A stretch of DNA of 33,773 nucleotides from Thermoleophilaceae bacterium. GTDB lineage: Bacteria > Actinomycetota > Thermoleophilia > Solirubrobacterales > Thermoleophilaceae. The notes below the pieces were generated by a model that was not told where the DNA came from, made no database searches, and saw only the letters and a program-made list of their open reading frames with translations. The translations under genes and the position numbers were made by a program. Shown in pieces: positions 25,454 through 33,773 of this stretch (positions within the stretch are counted from its first letter, which is position 1; each line of letters opens with the position of its first letter). The stretch spans positions 1 to 33,773 of the forward strand of contig DASUWY010000082.1 of NCBI GenBank assembly GCA_036378175.1, written 5' to 3'.

Positions 25454-25833
25454 TGGCGCGCATCGCCGGCATCAACATCCCGCTCAACAAGCGGGTTGAG
25501 GTAGGGCTCACCTACATCTACGGGATCGGTCCCTCGCTGTCGCGTCAGGTGCTGAGCCAGACCGGCGTGAGCCCCGACACCTACGTGAAGGACCTCACCG
25601 ACGACGAGGTCGTCAAGCTCCGCGAGGCGATCGATCGCGACCTCACCGTCGAGGGCGACCTTCGCCGCGAGCGCTCGCAGAACGTCAAGCGCCTGATGGA
25701 GATCGGCTGCTACCGCGGGCTCCGTCACCGCCGTGGCCTGCCGGTTCACGGCCAGCGCACCAAGACGAACGCGCGCACGCGCAAGGGCCCGAAGCGGATG
25801 CAGGTGGCCGGAAAGAAGAAGGTGAAGAAGTAG
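25453..25833 (+). CDS. rpsM: 30S ribosomal protein S13
   Basis: S13 is in the 30S head and forms the inter-subunit bridge with L5. The 126-residue product starts GTG (25453), overlapping rpmJ by one base: [34 protein letters not shown], then [29 protein letters not shown], all conserved, ending in a basic tail that reaches toward the P-site tRNA. Length is normal. Confidence 0.98.
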   Translation: MARIAGINIPLNKRVEVGLTYIYGIGPSLSRQVLSQTGVSPDTYVKDLTDDEVVKLREAIDRDLTVEGDLRRERSQNVKRLMEIGCYRGLRHRRGLPVHGQRTKTNARTRKGPKRMQVAGKKKVKK

Positions 25834-25834
25834 C

Positions 25835-26233
25835 GTGGCGCAGCAGAGGCCAGCACGCGGTCGCGGCCGGCGGCGGGTGAAGAAGAACATCCCCTTCGGC
25901 CAGGCCCACATCAAGACAAGCTTCAACAACACGATCGTGTCGCTCACCGACAAGGAGGGCAACGTGATCGCCTGGGAGTCCGCCGGCGGCGCCGGCTTCA
26001 AGGGCTCCCGCAAGTCCACTCCTTTCGCCGCCCAGGTCACCGCCGATGCGGCGGCCAAGAAGGGCATGGAGCAGGGCCTTCAGAAGGTCGAGGTCTTCGT
26101 CAAGGGCCCGGGCTCCGGGCGCGAGACCGCGATCCGCTCGCTCCAGGCCGCCGGGCTGGAAGTGACCAGCATCCGTGATGTGACTCCTCAAGCGCATAAC
26201 GGATGCAGGCCGCGTAAGAGGAGGCGTGTCTGA
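25835..26233 (+). CDS. rpsK: 30S ribosomal protein S11
   Basis: S11 is on the 30S platform near the E site. The product has 132 residues; start GTG 25835, one nucleotide after the rpsM stop. Conserved parts are [91 protein letters not shown]. The one-base overlap (TGATG) with rpsD indicates coupling. Confidence 0.98.
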   Translation: MAQQRPARGRGRRRVKKNIPFGQAHIKTSFNNTIVSLTDKEGNVIAWESAGGAGFKGSRKSTPFAAQVTADAAAKKGMEQGLQKVEVFVKGPGSGRETAIRSLQAAGLEVTSIRDVTPQAHNGCRPRKRRRV

Positions 26234-26856
26234 TGGCCCGCGATCGTGGAGCACAGTGCAAGCAGTGCCGCCGCGAGGGCATGAAGCTCTACCTCAAGGG
26301 CGAGCGCTGCCTCACCGACAAGTGCGGAGTGGAGCGGCGTTCCTATCCGCCTGGAGAGCACGGCCGCGGGCGCGCGAAGCAGTCGGAGTACCGGCTTCAG
26401 CTGCGCGAGAAGCAGAAGGCCAAGCGCTTCTACGGAGTGCTCGAGAAGCAGTTCGCCCGCTATTACGACAAGGCGAGCCGCCAGCCTGGCGTGACGGGCG
26501 AGAACCTGCTCAGGCTGCTCGAGACGCGCTTCGACAACGTGCTGGTGCGGCTCGGCTTCGCCTCCTCACGGCGGCAGGCCCGGCAGCTCGTGCTGCACGG
26601 CCACTGGACCATCAACGGGCGCCGGGTGAACATCCCGTCGTACCAGGTCCGCGGAGGCGACGTGATCGCTCTCAAGTCGAGCAGTAACGGGGCCGACCAG
26701 GTGATCCGCGACGCAACCGAACTTATTTCCGTCGTCCCGGCCTGGCTCCAGGCCGATCACGACGGGCTCACGGCGAAGATTCTGCGCCTCCCGGAGCGGT
26801 CGGAGATCGACACTCCGGTGCAGGAACAGCTCATCGTCGAGCTGTATTCGAAGTAG
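26233..26856 (+). CDS. rpsD: 30S ribosomal protein S4, zinc-binding form
   Basis: S4 starts 30S assembly and forms part of the mRNA entry site. The product is 207 residues. The N-terminal zinc site is complete, C-x2-C-x13-C-x4-C (in CKQC ... CLTDKC), the pattern known from Thermus S4. The S4 RNA-binding domain follows: [52 protein letters not shown]. The start overlaps rpsK by one base. S4 represses the alpha operon in E. coli; no matching pseudoknot could be identified by eye here. Confidence 0.98.
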   Translation: MARDRGAQCKQCRREGMKLYLKGERCLTDKCGVERRSYPPGEHGRGRAKQSEYRLQLREKQKAKRFYGVLEKQFARYYDKASRQPGVTGENLLRLLETRFDNVLVRLGFASSRRQARQLVLHGHWTINGRRVNIPSYQVRGGDVIALKSSSNGADQVIRDATELISVVPAWLQADHDGLTAKILRLPERSEIDTPVQEQLIVELYSK

Positions 26857-26875
26857 TGACCCGCTGCCGCTCCGT

Positions 26876-26891
26876 GCCGCGTACGCGCGGC
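26876..26891 (+). promoter_or_regulatory. Hairpin between rpsD and rpoA
   Basis: GCCGCG (26876-26881) and CGCGGC (26886-26891) pair perfectly around TACG, in the 70-nt gap before rpoA. It may slow or end transcription, or be a processing site. GAAGGAA (26911-26917) downstream is the rpoA ribosome binding site. Confidence 0.35.
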
Positions 26892-26926
26892 CCGCGGTAA
26901 GCCCAGACGCGAAGGAATCCCACCTC

Positions 26927-27898
26927 ATGCTCGAGTTTCAGACCCCTCAGATTTCCGCCGAGAACGTGGAGGACAACCACGGCACCTTCACGATCGAGCC
27001 GCTCGACCGCGGCTTCGGCTACACCTTCGGCAACTCGCTCCGGCGGGTGCTGCTCTCCTCTCTCGCCGGGGCCGCTGTCACGAGCGTGAGGATCGAGGGC
27101 GTGGCCCACGAGTTCTCCACGATCTCCGGCGTGAAGGAGGACGTGACCGACATCGTCCTCAACCTCAAGGAGGTGGTGTGCCGCATGCACACGGACGCCA
27201 CCGAGATCGAGGCGCCGCTGATCGCCACCGGCCCGGGCGAGGTCACCGCCAAGGACATCGACCTGCCCTCGGGTGTGGAGATCCTCAACCCGGACGCCCA
27301 CATCGCCACCCTCGAGAAGAAGACCAAGCTCGAGGTGTACCTGACGATCGGGCGCGGGCGCGGCTACTCGCCGGCCGAGGAGAACAAGACCGACGACCAG
27401 CCGATCGGCGTGATCCCGATTGACTCGATCTTCTCGCCCGTGAAGCGCGTGGCCTACCAGGTGGAGGCCGCCCGTGTGGGCCAGCGCACCGACTACGACA
27501 AGCTCACCCTCGACATCGAGACCGACGGCTCGGTGGAGCCGCAGGCGGCTCTGCGCGAGGCGGCCGAGATCCTCATCCAGAGCCTCTCGATCTTCACCGA
27601 CCAGGAGCGCCTCGAGGCGCTGCGCGGCGGCGTTGACGGCGGGCTCGATGCAGTCGCGGCCGCGGGCCCGGCGCCCGGTGGTCGCGCTCCGGGCGGGATG
27701 GACGACATCCTGATCGAGGAGCTCGAGCTGGGCGTGCGCTCGTACAACTGCCTCAAGCGCGCGGGCATCCAGACCGTGGGTGAGCTGCTCCAGAAGTCAG
27801 AGTCCGAGCTGAACGCGATCCCGAACTTCGGCCGCAAGTCGATCGAGGAGGTCATTGAGACCCTCGAGGCGCGCGGCCTGCACCTGCGGCAGGGCTAG
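26927..27898 (+). CDS. rpoA: DNA-directed RNA polymerase alpha subunit
   Basis: Alpha dimerises to start RNA polymerase assembly and its C-terminal domain contacts upstream promoter DNA and activators. The product is 323 residues. N-terminal domain: GTFTIEPLDRGFGYTFGNSLRRVLLSSLAGAAVTSVRIEGVAHEFSTISGVKEDV. A Gly/Pro-rich linker (about 238-260) leads to the C-terminal domain with IEELELGVRSYNCLKRAGIQTVGELLQKSESELNAIPNFGRKSIEEVIETLEARGLHL, complete with the helix-hairpin-helix. Start ATG 26927 has GAAGGAA upstream. Confidence 0.99.
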   Translation: MLEFQTPQISAENVEDNHGTFTIEPLDRGFGYTFGNSLRRVLLSSLAGAAVTSVRIEGVAHEFSTISGVKEDVTDIVLNLKEVVCRMHTDATEIEAPLIATGPGEVTAKDIDLPSGVEILNPDAHIATLEKKTKLEVYLTIGRGRGYSPAEENKTDDQPIGVIPIDSIFSPVKRVAYQVEAARVGQRTDYDKLTLDIETDGSVEPQAALREAAEILIQSLSIFTDQERLEALRGGVDGGLDAVAAAGPAPGGRAPGGMDDILIEELELGVRSYNCLKRAGIQTVGELLQKSESELNAIPNFGRKSIEEVIETLEARGLHLRQG

Positions 27899-27907
27899 CC
27901 CCTTCCG

Positions 27908-27922
27908 TAGACTCCAGGGCCC
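27908..27922 (+). promoter_or_regulatory. Possible -10 box just before rplQ
   Basis: TAGACT (27908-27913) fits TANNNT and ends 9 nt before the rplQ ATG; no Shine-Dalgarno is visible. A leaderless or nearly leaderless rplQ transcript is possible besides read-through from rpoA. Confidence 0.3.
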
Positions 27923-28276
27923 ATGCGTCACCAGAAGGACCGCGGAAAGCTCAGTCGCAGCGCCTCGCATCGCAAGGCGCTGCTGATGAACCTCTCGCGA
28001 GAGGTGATCACGCACGAGCGGATCGAGACCACCGAGGCCAAGGCCAAGGCGGTCAAGCCGGACCTCGAGCGGCTGATCACCCTCGCCAAGAGGGGTGACC
28101 AGCATGCCCGCCGCCAGGCGATGGCGCGGCTAGGCCAGGACAAGTACGTGGTCTACAAGCTGTTCGAGGAGATCGCGCCGCGCTACTCGGAGCGGCCGGG
28201 CGGCTACACCCGCATCCTCAAGCTGGGTCCGCGCCGCTCGGATGCCACCGAGATGGTGCTGCTCGAGCTGGTCTGA
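27923..28276 (+). CDS. rplQ: 50S ribosomal protein L17
   Basis: L17 lies at the base of the large subunit. The product is 117 residues: [59 protein letters not shown] and the end [36 protein letters not shown], all conserved. Length is normal. It ends the alpha cluster; a methyltransferase gene starts 7 nt later. Confidence 0.98.
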   Translation: MRHQKDRGKLSRSASHRKALLMNLSREVITHERIETTEAKAKAVKPDLERLITLAKRGDQHARRQAMARLGQDKYVVYKLFEEIAPRYSERPGGYTRILKLGPRRSDATEMVLLELV

Positions 28277-28283
28277 CCGGCCC

Positions 28284-29090
28284 GTGACCGACTTCGCGGA
28301 GGAGTTCAAGGCGCGCACGCGAGAGGCGTGGTCGCTGGGCGACTACTCGGAGATCGCGCGGGAGATCCTGCCCGCGGCGCAGGCGCTCGTGGACGCGTGC
28401 GCGATCTCGGCCGGGCAGGAGGTGCTGGACGTCGCGGCCGGCAACGGCAACCTCGCGCTGCTTGCGGCCCGTGAGGGCGCGGCGGTGGTGGCGAGCGATC
28501 TCACGCCGGCGCAGGTAGAGCTGGGACGTGCGCGAAGCGCCGAGGAGGGCTACGACGTGGAGTGGCACGTGGCCGACGTGGAGGAGCTGCCGTTCGAGGA
28601 CGGCCGCTTCGACTGCTGCGCGTCTGTGTTCGGCGCGATGTTCGCCCCGCGGCCGGAGGTGGCCGCGGCGGAGATGTTCCGGGTGGTGAAGCCTGGTGGC
28701 ACCGTGGGGCTCACGGCGTGGACGCCGGACGGATTTCAGGGCACCGTCTTCGCGCTCGGAGGCAAGTACGTGCCAATGCCAGAGGGCGCGCCTCCGGGGA
28801 CCTTGTGGGGTCGCGAGGAGGTGGCGCGCGAGCGCCTCGCTCAGCTCGCCTCGTCGATCCAGTTCGAGCGCCGCTCGATCCGCGAGGAGTGGGAGTCCGC
28901 CGACGCCTTCTTCGAGTTCAGCCGCAACGCGGGCCCCACAATCGCTCGGGCGCGCGCGCTGTCGGATGAGGACAGGGCGCGCATGAAGGACGATGTCCTC
29001 GCCGTGATCGAGCAGTTCAACCAGGCCTCGGACGGCAGCATCGCGATCGAGAACGAGTACCTCATCACCGTGGCCCGCAAGCGCGGCTAG
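28284..29090 (+). CDS. Class I SAM-dependent methyltransferase (UbiE-like)
   Basis: A 268-residue methyltransferase. Motif I is VLDVAAGNGNLALLAA (about 48-63), the acidic end of strand 2 is VVASDLTPAQVELGRAR, motif II/III is WHVADVEELPFEDGRFDCCASVFGAMFAP and the post-motif FRVVKPGGTVGLTAWTPDGF; these fit the ubiquinone/menaquinone-type subfamily (Methyltransf_11/25). The substrate is unknown. GTG 28284 is taken as start (7 nt after rplQ) over a frame that begins inside rplQ. Its TAG stop overlaps the truA GTG by one base, so it is co-translated with rplQ and truA. Position suggests a link to translation, but this is inference. Confidence 0.82.
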   Translation: MTDFAEEFKARTREAWSLGDYSEIAREILPAAQALVDACAISAGQEVLDVAAGNGNLALLAAREGAAVVASDLTPAQVELGRARSAEEGYDVEWHVADVEELPFEDGRFDCCASVFGAMFAPRPEVAAAEMFRVVKPGGTVGLTAWTPDGFQGTVFALGGKYVPMPEGAPPGTLWGREEVARERLAQLASSIQFERRSIREEWESADAFFEFSRNAGPTIARARALSDEDRARMKDDVLAVIEQFNQASDGSIAIENEYLITVARKRG

Positions 29091-29812
29091 TGGCCACCGC
29101 CCGGCTGCTGCTCGAATACGACGGCTCGGGATTTGCGGGCTGGGCGCGTCAGCCCGGTCTGCGGACGGTGCAGGGCGAGCTGGAGGCTGGGCTCGGGCGA
29201 ATTCTGCGGCGCGAGGTGCAGCTGACGGTGGCGGGGCGAACGGATGCCGGCGTGCACGCGCGCGGTCAGGTGGCCAGCCACGACGGCGAACCGGCGACGG
29301 CGAGGGCATTGAACGGGGTCCTGGCGCCGGACGTGCGGGTGCTGGAGAGCGAGCCGGCCGCGGACGGCTTCGACGCCCGCCGCGACGCCCGCAGCCGGAT
29401 CTACCGCTATCGCGTGTTCACACGGGAGGCCGGCAGCGCCTTCGAGCACGGGCGCTCGCTGCACTGGCCGCACCAGCTCGATCACGCAGCGCTCGACGCC
29501 TGTGCCGCCGCGCTGGTGGGCACCCACGACTTCACCGCATTTACCCCCACCGACACCGACCATGTGCGATTTGAGCGGGACGTTCTCCGGGCAGAATGGA
29601 TTGGGGAGGGCGATCACGCAGTCGAGTTCTGGATCGAGGCGGACACCTTCATGAGACACATGGTGCGGACGCTGGTGGGCACGATGCTCGAAGTGGGAAG
29701 GCAGCGCAGGGACGTGGACGGATTTGCCGCGTTGCTGGAGGGACGCCCGCGCACCGAGGCGGGCGATACCGCTCCGGCGCACGGCCTCTACCTCGAGGGC
29801 GTGCGGTACTGA
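29090..29812 (+). CDS. truA: tRNA pseudouridine(38-40) synthase
   Basis: TruA converts uridines 38-40 of the tRNA anticodon arm to pseudouridine. The product is 240 residues. The catalytic Asp is D52 in VAGRTDAGVHARGQV. Other conserved parts are LLEYDGSGFAGWARQ, FDARRDARSRIYRYRVF, LVGTHDFTAFTPTD and MVRTLVGTMLEVGR. It starts at GTG 29090, overlapping the methyltransferase stop by one base, and its TGA overlaps the next gene's ATG. truA after rplQ is the usual actinobacterial order, here with the methyltransferase inserted. Confidence 0.96.
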   Translation: MATARLLLEYDGSGFAGWARQPGLRTVQGELEAGLGRILRREVQLTVAGRTDAGVHARGQVASHDGEPATARALNGVLAPDVRVLESEPAADGFDARRDARSRIYRYRVFTREAGSAFEHGRSLHWPHQLDHAALDACAAALVGTHDFTAFTPTDTDHVRFERDVLRAEWIGEGDHAVEFWIEADTFMRHMVRTLVGTMLEVGRQRRDVDGFAALLEGRPRTEAGDTAPAHGLYLEGVRY

Positions 29813-30201
29813 TGGGCAATGTCGAGGTGGTCCGCGACTTCCTCGACGCGATGCGCGACCGCCACATGGTCACGATGATGCGCCTCACCACGCGCGACCT
29901 GCTGCTCTCGCTGCCTGCGGACAGCCCTCGAATCGGCGGGCGCGACCACCGCGGGCGCACGAGGGCCATCCGCGCGATGGGCCGCATCATGCGCATCTGC
30001 GGGGGCACGCTGCGCATCCTGCCTGAGTCGTACGATCAGGAGGGCGACCGCGTGATCGTGCGCGCCCGGGTGACCGCGCGACAGGGCCGGCAACAGCTCG
30101 ACCACGAGATGACGTTCGCGTTCCTGGTTCGCGACCGGAAGGTCGCCGAGATCAGGGAGGCGGCGGAGGATCTCGACGCGTGGCATGAGTTCTGGAGCTA
30201 G
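29812..30201 (+). CDS. NTF2-like/SnoaL-like small protein
   Basis: A 129-residue protein starting ATG 29812 in a TGATG overlap with truA; a longer frame begins inside truA and is rejected. It has the NTF2-like pattern: helix VEVVRDFLDAMRDRHMVTMMRLTTRDLLLSLP, the G(R)xxRGRTRAIRAM helix, then strands VIVRARVTARQGRQQLDHEMTFAFLVRDRKVAEIREAAEDLDAW. Ligand and role unknown. It is the last gene of the rplQ-methyltransferase-truA unit. Its end overlaps the opposing zinc-ribbon methyltransferase by 4 nt. Confidence 0.7.
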   Translation: MGNVEVVRDFLDAMRDRHMVTMMRLTTRDLLLSLPADSPRIGGRDHRGRTRAIRAMGRIMRICGGTLRILPESYDQEGDRVIVRARVTARQGRQQLDHEMTFAFLVRDRKVAEIREAAEDLDAWHEFWS

Positions 30202-30920
30202 CGACAGACGTACATGTCCTCCAAGGGGAAGAGGCCGTAGCGCTGGATGGTCTCCGGGTCGAGGGTTCGCACCCAGCGATCCACCGTCACCTCGAAGCCG
30301 GCTTCCCGCAGGCGGTCGGGGAAGTCTTTGCCGTACAGGCGCACGTGGTCGGCCTGCCAGAACGCGCGCTCGCGCTCGGCCGGATCGGTGATTGAGGGGT
30401 CCTCATAGGTCTCGGCGCGGTCCAGGTCGAGCGGAACCAGGACGACCGCGAAGCCGGCCGGCGCCAGGATGCGGCTGAGCTCGCGCATGGCGGCTCGGTC
30501 GTCCTCCACGTGTTCGAGCACGTGGATGCAGAGGATCACGTCGAAGGAATCGTCGGGGTGCGGGATATCCGTGATGTCGAAGTGCTCCATCGCGGCGGGG
30601 TCCTCGAGGTCGGCGCTCACGTAGCGGATGCCGGGGTTGGAGGCGAGCGCGGTCCCGAGGGCGCGCTCGGGGGCGAAATGCAGCACGCGCAGGCCTTCAC
30701 GGTGGAAGAGATGGGTTCGTTCGTGCAGATACAGCCACAGCGCACGGTGACGCGCCTGAGCGCCACAGCGCGGGCAGATCGGGTTGTTCGGGTCACGCCC
30801 GGGCATGAACGCGCGGAAGTGGCCCCCGCAGCAGGGGCACTCCACGGCGTCGCCTCGCAGGCGCAACAGGCGCCAGCGGCGCCGGACTCTCGGGACCACG
30901 TTCACGGCGGGGCCGAACAC
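30198..30920 (-). CDS. SAM-dependent methyltransferase with N-terminal zinc ribbon
   Basis: A 240-residue protein. Near the N-terminus two CxxC knuckles, CPCC and CPRC (about residues 28-31 and 49-52), form a probable zinc ribbon. The methyltransferase domain follows: LRVLHFAPERALGTAL replaces the usual glycine-rich motif I, as seen in a known group of methyltransferases with an LHxAPE signature; YVSADLEDPAAMEHFDIT is the acidic strand; SFDVILCIHVLEHVEDDRAAMRELSRILAPAGFAVVLVPLD is motif II/post. Substrate unknown. Start GTG 30920 is only 17 nt from the divergent surE start; another GTG a few codons in is possible. Converges with the NTF2-like gene. Confidence 0.78.
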   Translation of the reverse strand: MFGPAVNVVPRVRRRWRLLRLRGDAVECPCCGGHFRAFMPGRDPNNPICPRCGAQARHRALWLYLHERTHLFHREGLRVLHFAPERALGTALASNPGIRYVSADLEDPAAMEHFDITDIPHPDDSFDVILCIHVLEHVEDDRAAMRELSRILAPAGFAVVLVPLDLDRAETYEDPSITDPAERERAFWQADHVRLYGKDFPDRLREAGFEVTVDRWVRTLDPETIQRYGLFPLEDMYVCR

Positions 30921-30926
30921 TATGCT
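30921..30926 (+). promoter_or_regulatory. surE -10 box
   Basis: TATGCT (30921-30926) is the best -10 match in the window (4 of 6 to TATAAT) and lies 11 nt before the surE ATG, in the 17-nt space between divergent genes. The mRNA would have at most a few leader bases. Confidence 0.4.
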
Positions 30927-30937
30927 CAGAGGCCGGA

Positions 30938-33773
<2,836 letters not shown>

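Overview
The window is a high-GC stretch of bacterial chromosome built around the main ribosomal-protein locus. It runs from the 3' end of rpoC through split str, S10/spc and alpha clusters to a ligA-like gene that leaves the window. High GC, many GTG/TTG starts, TANNNT -10 boxes very close to start codons, zinc-type S14, S4 and L36, and the gene order rpoC...rpsL-rpsG...fusA-tuf-rpsJ...rpoA-rplQ...truA fit an actinobacterium. The deep-branching Thermoleophilia/Solirubrobacterales are my best guess. That placement is inference; no rRNA gene or other marker here settles it. I see no tRNA, rRNA, transposase or CRISPR array.

Layout. 1-1050: rpoC 3' end. 1051-5333: accessory genes (SRPBCC protein; secreted ceramidase-like protein; a two-gene minus-strand operon of a HAD-like protein and a small membrane protein; DMT/NIPA-like transporter). 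5334-6206: rpsL-rpsG. 6207-7554: an NTF2-like gene, an opposing four-helix membrane protein, and a promoter/leader with an intrinsic terminator before fusA. 7555-10916: fusA and tuf. 10999-22753: rpsJ, rplC, rplD, rplW, rplB, rpsS, rplV, rpsC, rplP, rpmC, rpsQ, rplN, rplX, rplE, rpsN, rpsH, rplF, rplR, rpsE, rpmD, rplO, secY, mostly joined by 1- to 4-nt overlaps. 22754-23733: an insertion between secY and adk (small minus-strand gene, SnoaL-like gene, very strong palindrome). 23734-25228: adk, map. 25340-28276: rpmJ, rpsM, rpsK, rpsD, rpoA, rplQ, with infA absent from its usual place. 28284-33773: methyltransferase, truA, NTF2-like gene, an opposing zinc-ribbon methyltransferase, surE and ligA.

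Most of the genes work together in protein synthesis: ribosomal proteins, elongation factors EF-G and EF-Tu, the RNA polymerase alpha and beta' subunits, the SecY channel, methionine aminopeptidase, adenylate kinase and tRNA pseudouridine synthase.

The most unusual signals are: (1) five ribosomal proteins (L22, S3, S17, L5, S5) with long low-complexity tails, four acidic Ala/Glu/Pro-type and one Gly/Arg-rich; (2) a 160-nt gap between rplW and rplB holding a long-range inverted repeat that ends just before the rplB ribosome binding site; (3) the only intrinsic terminator with a clear T-tract lying inside the fusA leader, with a possible short leader peptide and competing pairing; (4) a 20-bp perfect inverted repeat with a nested 8-bp stem upstream of adk; (5) an in-frame switch from a LigA BRCT domain into what looks like the middle of an Xaa-Pro aminopeptidase in the last ~140 nt, probably a chimera.
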